Origin: Nocardia brasiliensis IFM 10847
Lineage (GTDB): Bacteria; Actinomycetota; Actinomycetes; Mycobacteriales; Mycobacteriaceae
Direction: 5' to 3'
Assembly: GCF_000710915.1 (NCBI RefSeq)
Contig: NZ_BAUA01000197.1
Coordinates: forward strand, 1-64,000
DNA length: 64,000 nucleotides
Below are positions 1 through 8,043 of the stretch, in pieces (position 1 is the first letter of the stretch; every line of letters starts with the position of its first letter). The notes under the pieces are model-generated. The model searched no databases and was not told the origin of the DNA. It saw nothing but the letters and a program-made list of their open reading frames with translations. A program made the position numbers and the translations under genes.

Positions 1-169
1 GCGCGACGAGATCCCGGATCAGCCGTGCGGCGACGGCGCAGGCTCGAGGGTCGGTGAGTACGGGCGCGGTGTCGATCCGCCAGCCGCGCACGAACGCGCC
101 GGGCGACGCCAGCCGCCGGTGCTCGACCGCCGCGGTGCCGATCAGCGACCGCAGCCACGGCTCGTCCAC
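1..169 (-). CDS. Hypothetical protein, N-terminal part (runs off the window)
   Basis: A reading frame opens at a GTG (169-167), five bases after the stop of the preceding frameshifted gene, and stays open to the window edge. Its 56 visible codons have strong GC bias at third positions and look like a soluble protein, beginning V-D-E-P-W-L-R-S-L. It is read in the same direction as the patatin-like gene and probably belongs to that transcript. I do not recognise the family from this fragment, and the C-terminus lies outside the window. The start is inferred; no strong ribosome binding site is visible. Confidence 0.4.
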   Translation of the reverse strand, partial: MDEPWLRSLIGTAAVEHRRLASPGAFVRGWRIDTAPVLTDPRACAVAARLIRDLVA

Positions 170-173
170 CGGT

Positions 174-396
174 TCAATCGCCGGCGAACGCCGCCGCCAC
201 CGGCAGCGAGACCAGCACGAGGGATGAGCACGACATCGATGATCAGCGGCCAGGTGCCGGACAGGTCGAGCCACCAGTAGATCACCATGGTCGGGGCGGC
301 CACGATGCCGAGCAGCACGGCGCCGATGATCAGCACCAGCGTCAGACCGACGCAGACGTCGGTGGTTCGGTCGACCCACGCACGGGTGTCGATCAT
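174..396 (-). pseudogene. Small membrane protein with an apparent 1-nt frameshift
   Basis: The ATG at 396-394 overlaps the patatin-gene stop (ATGA), so translation is probably coupled. Codons 1-57 encode a hydrophobic protein (M-I-D-T-R-A-W start, a TM helix around residues 14-38, a second beginning near residue 50). Read straight on, the frame collapses into arginine/glycine-rich sequence ending at 142. Dropping one base near 215 (in ATCCCTCG on the coding strand) restores a hydrophobic helix (I-L-V-L-V-S-L-P-V) that ends in a stop at 176-174. The span is 223 nt, exactly one more than a multiple of three. It is either a real decaying gene or a one-base sequence error. Function is unknown; a 73-aa two-TM protein is predicted if corrected. 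Confidence 0.45.
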
Positions 397-1934
397 GGGG
401 CACTCTCCTTCTCTCCGTACCCGATACCGCCGGACAGCACCCATGCGAGGCGATGGGCGAACGACGCGACGAAGGGTCGCTCGCACAGCGCGGCGATGTC
501 CGCCGGTAGCAGGTCATACGGCGGCGGCTGCCAGCCGAGTTCAACCGTGGTTCGCGCCATCGCCGCGACATAACCGTGCAGGACGAGTTGCGCTGTCGTC
601 GCGGACCCGAGCTTGCGCAGGTTCGTCGGAACGGCCCGGCTGCGCTGCTGCGCCAGCGCGCGCCAGCCCGCCCGGTTCAACCGGTGGCGGTCGCTGCTCG
701 CGGCGAGCCAGTCGAGCACCGTCGTGCGCCGTGCTTCGTCCCGGCATTCCTCGGCCACTTCGTAAGGGTCATCGGCGATGGAAACCAGTGCGCCGCCGAG
801 TGTTTCGGTGTGCAGCAGCCGCTGGATGTCCGCCCGGCGGGCGAGTCCGTTCGCCTGATGGACGATGTCGAGCGAGCGGAAGACCGCGCTCAGCACCGAC
901 CAGCGATGCACGCGTCGATAGGTGGGCTGGCCGGACTCGACGACGATGATCGTGTCCGGCGCCGGGCCCAGGTCGCCGAGGATCGAACGGCCGATCCCGC
1001 CGTTGACCCAGGCGTCCAGGATCGAGGCCCCGAAATTGTCGAACAGACCGCCGTCGGCGAGCAGGATATGATCGTCGACGACGCCGGAACTCAGTGGCAG
1101 GCCGAGGGATTCGGTTTTGACCAGGGTGGGCCGGAACACCGCGGGGAAGGCCGCCGACGCGGCGACCGCCGTGGCGATCGGCAGTGTAGGCGCGGTGCCG
1201 CCGAGATCAATCGAGGCGAGTGCCCGCTGCGGCGCGGGCGCGACACCGGCCACGAACGAGGTGCTGAGGTAGAAATGGCTGCCGGTGGCCAGGTCGGTGC
1301 AGCAGAACACCGGCTGGTAAGCGGCCGCGACGTCGGCCAGCCGGGTCATCCGCGGCGTGACGGTGCGCAGGGCGCGGCGCAGGCGGAACGTGAGAAGCAT
1401 TGCCCAGTAGCGCGATACGGTCCGGATCGCGGCGGCCGGCGCGTGCCGATCCAGGTCTTCGCGCGGCGGTGTGAGCAGTCCCTGCACCGCGAGTTCCAGG
1501 CTGCGGCGCAATTGCAGGAACAGCGCGACGAAGACGACCGTCCACGTCACGATCGCGGTACCCGTGCCCATCAGCACGGCGGTGGCGTCCGCGTGGTCGC
1601 GGCGCACCCCGAGCGCGACGCCCACCCCCAGCGGCGCCGCCACCGCTGACGCGAAGATCACCATGCGGGCCGGACTGATGATGTCGCGCCTGGCCAGAAA
1701 GGCGAGCAGACCAGCAGCGCGGGACCAGCCGGACTCGGCGGGATCGGCGTCGTGCCGCAACACCCGGTGCGCGAAATAGGCATTCGTGATCGATCCGCCG
1801 GAGACCGACGAGACGGCCACCACCCGGTCGCCGTGCCCGCTGTCGAGCAGGTAGAGCAGCACGCCCGCGGCGAACGCGGCCGCTCGATAACCGCCGCCGC
1901 TCAGGGCGACTCCGATGCGCTGTGCGCCGGTCAT
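393..1934 (-). CDS. Patatin/cPLA2-like phospholipase, membrane-associated
   Basis: This 513-aa protein belongs to the patatin-like hydrolase superfamily. It has the oxyanion-hole glycine motif S-G-G-G-Y-R (residues 12-17), a nucleophile elbow S-V-S-G-G-S with Ser45 (cPLA2-type rather than patatin G-T-S-A-G), and the dyad aspartate in A-D-G-G near Asp294. Two hydrophobic segments around residues 95-155 suggest membrane attachment inserted within the catalytic domain. The expected activity is acyl-ester hydrolysis of phospholipid or lipid. The ATG at 1934 sits in an ATGA overlap with a possible 13-codon leader peptide. The 3' end overlaps the next small membrane gene by four bases, so the three form one transcript. 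The substrate cannot be read from the sequence. Confidence 0.8.
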   Translation of the reverse strand: MTGAQRIGVALSGGGYRAAAFAAGVLLYLLDSGHGDRVVAVSSVSGGSITNAYFAHRVLRHDADPAESGWSRAAGLLAFLARRDIISPARMVIFASAVAAPLGVGVALGVRRDHADATAVLMGTGTAIVTWTVVFVALFLQLRRSLELAVQGLLTPPREDLDRHAPAAAIRTVSRYWAMLLTFRLRRALRTVTPRMTRLADVAAAYQPVFCCTDLATGSHFYLSTSFVAGVAPAPQRALASIDLGGTAPTLPIATAVAASAAFPAVFRPTLVKTESLGLPLSSGVVDDHILLADGGLFDNFGASILDAWVNGGIGRSILGDLGPAPDTIIVVESGQPTYRRVHRWSVLSAVFRSLDIVHQANGLARRADIQRLLHTETLGGALVSIADDPYEVAEECRDEARRTTVLDWLAASSDRHRLNRAGWRALAQQRSRAVPTNLRKLGSATTAQLVLHGYVAAMARTTVELGWQPPPYDLLPADIAALCERPFVASFAHRLAWVLSGGIGYGEKESAP

Positions 1935-1972
1935 CGCCGCGCCGGGCCGATCAGCACCGCGGACCTGTACAT
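1931..1972 (-). CDS. Possible 13-aa leader peptide coupled to the patatin-like gene
   Basis: The ATG at 1972 is preceded by GAAGGA at a good distance (six bases), whereas the patatin ATG has no ribosome binding site of its own. The short frame encodes MYRSAVLIGPARR and stops in an ATGA overlap with the patatin start. This is the classical geometry for translational coupling through a short upstream ORF. No regulatory amino-acid run is seen in the peptide. It could simply be a decoy start, so confidence is low. Confidence 0.3.
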   Translation of the reverse strand: MYRSAVLIGPARR

Positions 1973-2077
1973 CCGGCATCCTTCGACTCGTGTTCGAGTG
2001 CACCGAGCATGCCGGACCGCGGGCCCGGGCGCCACGGATGTGGCCGATTCGTTGTGCTGCCGCGGCGGCCGTGCCGA

Positions 2078-2677
2078 TCAGCGCTGCATCCGCGGGTCCT
2101 CGGTGGGGTCGGCATATGTTGCCGGACAACCGTATTCGACGGCTTCCGGGCGCAGCTCATAGTGCCAGGGTTCGTTGTCGTAGATCTGGCACAGCCCGTA
2201 GGCGGCGCCGTGCCGGGCCAGCCAGGCCGCGCTGTCGGTGGGCCCGATGTCCACCGCGTCGCCTGAGACGTGCGCGGACGTCTCGGGGGTGGCCACCCAT
2301 CGGGCGGCTTCCTGCGCGGAGCCGTATTTCGAGACCGCTTCGCGGAGCAACTGCTGCTGGTCCTGCGCCGAGCGCCAGCCGCTGTTGACGACGAACTCGA
2401 TGCCGTCCGCCGCGGCGTCGCCGGCGGCTCGGCGCAGCGCATCGAGCAGGTCGGGGTCGAGGTTGGCGACCGATGGCGCTCGGTCGTCGAAGACCGTCGC
2501 GCCGGGCGAGGGCGCCGACCGGTGCGGGCCGTAGTGGTCGCCGAGCGACCGGGCGGCCGAGAACGTCAGCGGTGCCAGCGAGTGGTACACGGCGACGCCC
2601 GCGATGGGCGCGCCGACGAGCAGGAGCGCGACGAGAACCCGCGATCGGGTCCGCCGGGTTGATCGATGGTGTTTCAT
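2078..2677 (-). CDS. VanY-like D,D-carboxypeptidase (peptidase M15B)
   Basis: This is a 199-aa exported protein: a basic N-terminus, one signal/TM segment (about residues 13-31), then an M15B peptidase domain. The zinc motif S-A-H-V-S-G-D-A-V-D gives ligands His136 and Asp143. The second half N-E-P-W-H-Y-E supplies the catalytic Glu169 and ligand His172. Enzymes of this family trim the terminal D-Ala from peptidoglycan stem peptides at the outer membrane face. It is divergent from a two-component pair, an arrangement that recalls VanRS-controlled VanY genes of actinomycetes. No vanHAX ligase genes are present, so cell-wall remodelling is more likely than full glycopeptide resistance. Confidence 0.85.
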   Translation of the reverse strand: MKHHRSTRRTRSRVLVALLLVGAPIAGVAVYHSLAPLTFSAARSLGDHYGPHRSAPSPGATVFDDRAPSVANLDPDLLDALRRAAGDAAADGIEFVVNSGWRSAQDQQQLLREAVSKYGSAQEAARWVATPETSAHVSGDAVDIGPTDSAAWLARHGAAYGLCQIYDNEPWHYELRPEAVEYGCPATYADPTEDPRMQR

Positions 2678-2692
2678 GCCTTCAGTGAAGGC
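2678..2692. promoter_or_regulatory. Odd palindrome at the vanY-like gene start
   Basis: GCCTTCA-G-TGAAGGC is a perfect 7-bp inverted repeat with one central base. It directly abuts the ATG of the VanY-like gene, covering where its ribosome binding site would lie, within the 89-bp divergent gap to the response regulator. It could be an operator for that regulator or an RNA hairpin occluding translation; the sequence alone cannot separate these. Confidence 0.3.
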
Positions 2693-2766
2693 AGCGCGGT
2701 GTTGCCGGCGCGTATGTGGTTTTCGATATGCCCGCGATAAGTTCCGGTTGGCAGAATCGAGGGTCT

Positions 2767-3450
2767 ATGCGTGTATTGATCGTCGAGGACGAACCCTATT
2801 TGGCCGAAGCCATCCGCGACGGCCTGCGCTTGGCGGCGATCGCCGCCGATATCGCCGGCGACGGTGACACCGCGCTGGAATTGCTGAGCATCAACGCCTA
2901 CGACATCGCGGTGCTCGACCGCGACATCCCGGGGCCCTCGGGGGACGAGATCGCGAAACGCATCGTCGCGTCGGGCAGCGGTATGCCCATCCTGATGCTC
3001 ACCGCCGCGGACCGGCTCGACGACAAGGCGAGCGGATTCGGCCTCGGCGCCGACGACTATCTGACCAAGCCGTTCGCGCTCCAGGAACTCGTGCTGCGGC
3101 TGCGCGCATTGGACCGGCGTCGCGCGCACAGCAGGCCGCCCGTGCGGGAGATCGCGGGGCTGCGGCTGGATCCGTTCCGGCGCGAGGTCTACCGTGACGG
3201 CCGCTACGTCGCGCTGACCAGGAAACAGTTCGCGGTGCTCGAGGTGCTGGTCGCCGCCGAAGGCGGGGTCGTCAGCGCCGAGGAACTGCTGGAACGGGCC
3301 TGGGACGAGAACGCCGACCCGTTCACCAACGCCGTCCGCATCACCGTCTCGGCGCTGCGTAAACGCCTCGGCGAACCGTGGCTCATCGCGACGGTGCCCG
3401 GCGTCGGCTATCGCATCGGCCCGGGCGCGGAGGGCGGGGAGCGTGGATAG
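2767..3450 (+). CDS. OmpR/PhoB-family response regulator
   Basis: This 227-aa regulator has a receiver domain (residues 1-115): acidic pair E-D-E near residue 8, phosphoacceptor Asp51 in V-L-D-R-D-I-P-G, and conserved Lys in L-T-K-P-F. A winged-helix DNA-binding domain (about 130-222) follows, ending in the typical V-P-G-V-G-Y-R-I. The ATG at 2767 is chosen because the protein then begins MRVLIVEDE, the canonical family start. Its 3' end overlaps the kinase gene by eight bases, so the two are co-expressed. The nearest target candidate is the divergent VanY-like carboxypeptidase, which would make this a VanR-like envelope sensor; that link is inference. Confidence 0.9.
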   Translation: MRVLIVEDEPYLAEAIRDGLRLAAIAADIAGDGDTALELLSINAYDIAVLDRDIPGPSGDEIAKRIVASGSGMPILMLTAADRLDDKASGFGLGADDYLTKPFALQELVLRLRALDRRRAHSRPPVREIAGLRLDPFRREVYRDGRYVALTRKQFAVLEVLVAAEGGVVSAEELLERAWDENADPFTNAVRITVSALRKRLGEPWLIATVPGVGYRIGPGAEGGERG

Positions 3451-4540
3451 GGCGCCGGGTCTGAGCGTTCGGCTCAAACTCACCCTCAGCTACGCCGGTT
3501 TCCTCATGCTCACCGGCGTTCTGCTGCTCACGGCTCTGCTGATCTTCTACTTGTATTTCATGCCCGCCGGCTGGATCGACACCGACGGTAGCTTCTGGAT
3601 CAACCGGTCGGTCCTCGTCCGTGCTTTCGCGCCGTTCGTGATCGCCGTGCTCGGCTTCCTGTTGGTGTTCGGTCTCGCGGGAGGGTGGCTGCTCGCCGGA
3701 CGGATGCTCGCCCCCTTGACCCGCATCACCGACGCCGTGCGGCTGGCCGCCGACGCGTCGCTGTCGCACCGGATCCGGCTGCCGGGTCGCCAGGACGAAT
3801 TCCGGGAACTCGCCGACGCTTTCGACACGATGCTGGCCCGGCTGCAAGCGCACGTCGCCGAACAGCAGCGGTTCGCCGCGAACGCCTCGCACGAACTGCG
3901 CACCCCGCTCGCGATCACGCAGACGCTGCTCGACGTGGCCCGCACCGATCGTGGCAGCGACACCGGCGAACTGGTCGATCGCCTGCACACCGTGAACGCC
4001 CGAGCCATCGACCTCACCGAAGCGCTGCTACTGCTGAGCCGCGCCGACCAACGGTCGTTCACGCGCGAACACGTCGACTTGTCCCTGCTCGCCGAGGAAG
4101 CCACCGAAACGCTGCTCGCCCTTGCCGAACAGCACGGCGTCACCCTCGAGACCTCGGGCGAGGTGACCCCCGTCGTCGGATCGCACGCCCTGCTGCTGCA
4201 GTTGACGACGAACCTCGTGCACAACGCCATCGTGCACAACCTGCCCGAACACGGCGTCGCGTGGATCACTACGTACACCCAACCCGGCGCGGTGGTGCTC
4301 GCCGTCGAGAACACGGGTGAAAAGCTCGGCCCGCACATGGTTTCCACGCTGACCGAGCCGTTTCAGCGCGGCACCCAACGCGTGCGCACGCACCACTCCG
4401 GGGTCGGTCTCGGCCTGGCGATCGTCAACAGCATCACACAGGCCCACCACGGAACCCTCACCCTCACACCACGTCTGGACGGCGGGCTGATCGTGATGGT
4501 GCGCTTGCCGGGAGACGACGTCGCGGGAAGGCCCTCGTGA
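3443..4540 (+). CDS. Sensor histidine kinase (VanS-like)
   Basis: This 365-aa membrane kinase starts at GTG 3443 inside the regulator's last codons. TM1 (about residues 8-36) and TM2 (about 53-83) flank a very short extracytoplasmic loop of roughly 17 residues, so ligand sensing is probably intramembrane or by a partner. A HAMP linker leads to the HisKA box A-N-A-S-H-E-L-R-T-P with His150. The ATPase domain has its N box (N-L-V-H-N-A-I-V-H-N) and glycine boxes (S-G-V-G-L-G-L-A-I-V). It should phosphorylate Asp51 of the adjacent regulator. The short loop resembles actinomycete VanS proteins, but the stimulus is unknown. Confidence 0.88.
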   Translation: MDRAPGLSVRLKLTLSYAGFLMLTGVLLLTALLIFYLYFMPAGWIDTDGSFWINRSVLVRAFAPFVIAVLGFLLVFGLAGGWLLAGRMLAPLTRITDAVRLAADASLSHRIRLPGRQDEFRELADAFDTMLARLQAHVAEQQRFAANASHELRTPLAITQTLLDVARTDRGSDTGELVDRLHTVNARAIDLTEALLLLSRADQRSFTREHVDLSLLAEEATETLLALAEQHGVTLETSGEVTPVVGSHALLLQLTTNLVHNAIVHNLPEHGVAWITTYTQPGAVVLAVENTGEKLGPHMVSTLTEPFQRGTQRVRTHHSGVGLGLAIVNSITQAHHGTLTLTPRLDGGLIVMVRLPGDDVAGRPS

Positions 4541-4632
4541 CACTGCGGTTGTGTTGTGCCAGTGGAAGATTCCGGACGGTTGGGATCGAGCGGGTCGGCT
4601 AGGATCGATGCGAAACGATCGAGGAGTTGCTC

Positions 4633-5601
4633 GTGCCCGACCGACTCGGCGATGCTCACGAACTCGTCCTGCCGCGCCTCACCTTCCCGGTGCCCGCGAA
4701 GTTGCATCCTGACGTCGATGAGCTGGAGGACGAAACCCTGGCATGGCTGCGGCGTTTCGGGGTGATTCGAGACGACGATGACGAACGGTACCTGCGGCAC
4801 TCCACCCTCGGGCGCACCTACGCGTGGATGATTCCGGAGGGCAGCACCGAGCGAGTTCTACTGGCGACGCAATTCTGTATCTGGGCCACCGTGCAGGACG
4901 ACCGCTACACCGAAACGCTCGGACTGCAGCAGCGGCCGACCGAACTGGCCCGGCATCTGCTGGCCTGCGAGGCGATCGCCGAGAATCCGCACGCGCCGTT
5001 GCCGGCGCGACAGCCTCCGATCGAACACGCCTACCGTGACCTGTTCCTGCGGGTCGAGCGATGGGGCACACCGAATCAGGTGCTGCGCATCCGAAAGGGC
5101 ATGCTGCACTACAGTGTCGGCGCCGCGGCCGACGCCGCCTACGCCACGCGACAGATCGTTGCACCGGTCGCGGAATACCGGCGCATCCGGCACCTCATCG
5201 CCCATCTGCATCACCATTTCGTGCTCACGGAGATAGCGCAGGGCTTCGACATGCCTGCCGCGCTGCTGCTCGACCCGCAAGTGCGACAGCTGACCGACCT
5301 CGGTATCCGCATCATCGGGCTGACCAACGACATCCTGGGGTGCCCGCGCGACCTGCACCGGCGCCACATCGCCAATCTTCCGATGGTGCTCGCGCACCAC
5401 GACGGCATCACCGTGCAGGAGGGCATCGACCGAACGGCGGCCGAGGTACGAGCGGATACAACAGAATTCACCATCCTGGCAGCGAGCTTGCGCGGACGCG
5501 AGCTCGACGTCGTGAACCGCTACGTGCGCGGCATCGAGTACCAGATCGCCGGTCACCTCGCCTGGCTCGCCGAAACCGGCCGCTACGACATCGGCCTGTG
5601 A
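4633..5601 (+). CDS. Class I terpene synthase family protein, divergent metal motif
   Basis: This 322-aa all-alpha protein resembles bacterial sesqui/diterpene cyclases. The aspartate-rich motif appears as V-Q-D-D-R-Y-T-E (about residue 90). The second metal motif is L-T-N-D-I-L-G-C-P-R-D, where the usual N-D-x-x-S-x-x-x-E has Gly for Ser and Asp for Glu. Family members ionise linear prenyl diphosphates with three Mg2+; the altered triad may shift metal use or product, or signal loss of cyclase activity. The GTG at 4633 is chosen because GAGGAG lies six bases upstream. It is followed 81 bp later by a squalene/phytoene-synthase-like gene, suggesting a small terpenoid locus. No prenyl diphosphate synthase or P450 is adjacent. 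Confidence 0.75.
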   Translation: MPDRLGDAHELVLPRLTFPVPAKLHPDVDELEDETLAWLRRFGVIRDDDDERYLRHSTLGRTYAWMIPEGSTERVLLATQFCIWATVQDDRYTETLGLQQRPTELARHLLACEAIAENPHAPLPARQPPIEHAYRDLFLRVERWGTPNQVLRIRKGMLHYSVGAAADAAYATRQIVAPVAEYRRIRHLIAHLHHHFVLTEIAQGFDMPAALLLDPQVRQLTDLGIRIIGLTNDILGCPRDLHRRHIANLPMVLAHHDGITVQEGIDRTAAEVRADTTEFTILAASLRGRELDVVNRYVRGIEYQIAGHLAWLAETGRYDIGL

Positions 5602-5682
5602 CCAACCGGCCCAACGGAATTCGGCACGTCCGTAGAGCACGCGCGGATAGACTGCGAGTGGCGGAGATTGTGAGATGAATCC

Positions 5683-6435
5683 GTGGGTTGTCTGTCGCAA
5701 GCACACGAGCTGATCCGGGCATACAGTACGACCTGGTACGAGCCGGTGCTCTCGATGCCCCCGGGATTGAACGAGGCGACGACGTCGGCGTACCTGATGA
5801 TGCGGGCCATCGATGAGATCGAAGACCATCCCGAGCTGAGCGCTACCACGAAGGCCGAGCTGCTCGAATCGATGAGCCGTATTCTGCAAACCCCGTTCAC
5901 CCGAGAAGATTTCGATGTCGCTCTCGCCGGTCACGCCGGGCTGCCGGAGGTCAGTCTGCGCATCGGTGAATGGGCGGCCCTCGCCCCGCCTGATATCGCA
6001 CCGCGGGTACGTGAGACCTTCGCGGCGATGGCCGAACGCATGGCCGACTGGGCCCGTACCGGTTTCACCATTGCGGACATCCATGACCTGGACCGCTACA
6101 CCTACGCGGTCTCGGGCACCCTGGTGCTGCTGCTTTCGGACCTGTGGTCCTGGTTCGACGGCACGCGCAGCGATCGCGAGCACGGCATCGGCTACGGCCG
6201 CGCTCTGCAATCGGCGAACATCTTGCTCGATCGCGGTACCGACCTCGGCCGCGGGGTCGACTTCTGGCCCACCGGCTGGCGTGCCGCGGACATGCTCGGC
6301 TACATCCGGACCGAACTGACCGCCGCCCGGCAATACGTGACCGCCCTCCCGCCGGACGGACCCGCGTACCGCTTCTGCCGTCCCGCGCTGGACCGCTACG
6401 AGTTCGCTGTCGCGGGATACCTCGCAGATCACTGA
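5683..6435 (+). CDS. Squalene/phytoene synthase family protein
   Basis: This 250-aa protein carries both aspartate motifs of head-to-head prenyl synthases: R-A-I-D-E-I-E-D (about residue 42) and N-I-L-L-D-R-G-T-D-L-G-R-G (about residue 178). The early R-A-Y-S-T-T-W-Y segment is also typical of the family. Such enzymes condense two prenyl diphosphates to presqualene/squalene or phytoene-type products. It is somewhat shorter than the usual 280-300 residues. The GTG at 5683 is the only start that retains the N-terminal helix; an ATG at 5675 is out of frame and gives only 12 residues. Being just downstream of a terpene synthase in the same direction suggests a shared pathway, but the product cannot be predicted. 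Confidence 0.75.
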   Translation: MGCLSQAHELIRAYSTTWYEPVLSMPPGLNEATTSAYLMMRAIDEIEDHPELSATTKAELLESMSRILQTPFTREDFDVALAGHAGLPEVSLRIGEWAALAPPDIAPRVRETFAAMAERMADWARTGFTIADIHDLDRYTYAVSGTLVLLLSDLWSWFDGTRSDREHGIGYGRALQSANILLDRGTDLGRGVDFWPTGWRAADMLGYIRTELTAARQYVTALPPDGPAYRFCRPALDRYEFAVAGYLADH

Positions 6436-6478
6436 CGGATCGGCGGGCGGTGTCCGGTTATCGCGGGCGGTGCACGTC

Positions 6479-7960
6479 CTACCAGCGCACCGCGCCTGCC
6501 TTCAATCTGCGGAGGCTGCGGCTGAGCACCGGGGTGTCCCACAGGCTCGGTGGGGTGCGCTCGGGATCCATCAGTTCGTTCTCGGCGAGCGGACTGTCTT
6601 CGTTCGCAACGGTTTCCGGTTCGAACCGCACCAGCGTGCGGCCGGAGCCGCGCAAAGTCTCGACGGTGTGCAGGAGCGAGGAGGTCTCGGCGAGGGCCGC
6701 ATCGAACGTCGCGGGCTCGGCGTCGAGATGTTCGCAGATCAGCTGGCGCCGGATCCCGAGGATGGTTTCCCGCAGCGCCGGGCCGTCCGCGGTGTCGGGG
6801 GTGACCTCTACCGCCAGATCGCATTCGGTGTCGAAGCCCATCGACCGGTTGTTGAGGTTCGACGAGCCCACGCGCAGCAGCCGATCGTCCATCACGAGCA
6901 CCTTGGCGTGCACGTAGATCGGCGCACCCGCCGCGGTCACCGGGTAGTAGACGCCCAACCGGTGTTCGGTGTCGGCCTGCCACAGCAGGTGCAGCAGGCG
7001 ACGGCGTGCCCCGTCCATGGTCTGCTGTTCGAGCCAGCCGTCCGCGTGCCGCGGCAGCACCAGCACGATCTCCGGACCGCCCGGTTCGCGCAGCCGCGCG
7101 GCGATCGCCTCGGCCAGGGTGCGCGAGGCCAGGTACTGGCTTTCGATGTACAGCGAGCGGGTGGCGCCCGCGATCGCCGCCAGATACAGCGCCTCGATCT
7201 CGCGGACCTCGGCACGGTCGGCGAGTTCGGGCAGCGTCCGCGCGACACCCACCTCCACCGAACGCATGGTCGGTTCGAGTCCGTCCGGCCACGGTGTCCC
7301 CCCGGCGATCCCCTCGACCGGAGCCAGCTGCTCGCCCGTCGCCGCCTTCCAGCGGGCCCGGGCCAGTTCGCCGATCACCTTGGCCGCCGCGCCGTCGACG
7401 GCGGTGGTCGCGTCGTGCCACGGTCCGTAGCGGTGGCCGTTCGGCTCGGTGCGATAGTGGTTGTCGTCCGCATGGTCGCTGGTGTCCCAGCGGTCCACGG
7501 TCATATCGATGCCGCCGCAGAACGCCAGCGCGTCATCGATCACCACGATCTTCTGATGGTGCGCCGAGCCGATCGGGTGCGCGCCGTCCATCTCCAGATG
7601 CAACCGGCGATCGGTCAGCCAGTTGACGACGAAGATCGGCGTCATGCCGCGCCCGATCGCCGCGAACGCACCGACATTCCATTTCAGCAGGTAGATATCG
7701 AGATCCGGTCGCTGTTTCGGCAGCCAGGACAGGAACTTGCCCAGCCGGTTCGGTCCCGCGAGCGTCTGCTCCCGCGGCTCGAACTTGATCCGGGTGTCGA
7801 AGTCCCAGCCGATCAGCACGATGCGCTTGCGGGCCTGCAACATCGCGGACTTGGCGTGCCGGAAGTAGTCGGCCGCGTCGACGATGCACGCCAGCCGGTC
7901 GGCGCGTGCGATCTGCCAGCAGGTTTCGCCGGGGGTGAGGATTTGACGCTCGTCGCCCAT
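6479..7960 (-). CDS. Phospholipase D superfamily protein
   Basis: This 493-aa cytosolic-looking protein has two HKD motifs: H-H-Q-K-I-V-V-I-D-D (His135/Lys137/Asp142) and H-A-K-V-L-V-M-D-D (His351), each followed by the family's G-G/G-S-S-N-N block. The N-terminal G-W-D-F-D-T-R segment is typical of cardiolipin-synthase/PLD-like proteins of actinobacteria. Two HKD boxes make one active site for phosphodiester hydrolysis or transphosphatidylation. The ATG at 7960 was preferred over a TTG at 7990. It converges on the squalene-synthase-like gene with a 43-bp gap and no obvious terminator. Confidence 0.85.
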   Translation of the reverse strand: MGDERQILTPGETCWQIARADRLACIVDAADYFRHAKSAMLQARKRIVLIGWDFDTRIKFEPREQTLAGPNRLGKFLSWLPKQRPDLDIYLLKWNVGAFAAIGRGMTPIFVVNWLTDRRLHLEMDGAHPIGSAHHQKIVVIDDALAFCGGIDMTVDRWDTSDHADDNHYRTEPNGHRYGPWHDATTAVDGAAAKVIGELARARWKAATGEQLAPVEGIAGGTPWPDGLEPTMRSVEVGVARTLPELADRAEVREIEALYLAAIAGATRSLYIESQYLASRTLAEAIAARLREPGGPEIVLVLPRHADGWLEQQTMDGARRRLLHLLWQADTEHRLGVYYPVTAAGAPIYVHAKVLVMDDRLLRVGSSNLNNRSMGFDTECDLAVEVTPDTADGPALRETILGIRRQLICEHLDAEPATFDAALAETSSLLHTVETLRGSGRTLVRFEPETVANEDSPLAENELMDPERTPPSLWDTPVLSRSLRRLKAGAVRW

Positions 7961-8043
7961 GGGTAGTCGGTTCTCCGTCCGGCCGTGCAAGATGGACGTT
8001 TCAGATTACTGCGCGACGGCTCAGCGGAAGCTCGCGCCGCCGT

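Noticed and set aside
576..1649. Long open frame (357 codons) on the plus strand opposite the patatin-like gene
   Set aside because: It is the antisense shadow of a well-supported gene in GC-rich DNA; composition is Arg/Gly-rich with no motifs or ribosome binding site.
2078..4540. Glycopeptide-resistance cluster
   Set aside because: A VanY-like enzyme and a two-component pair are present, but vanH, vanA/B-type ligase and vanX are missing.
6470..7966. 498-codon plus-strand frame opposite the phospholipase D gene
   Set aside because: Both HKD motifs lie in the minus-strand frame; the plus frame is His/Arg/Gln-rich and has no recognisable domain.
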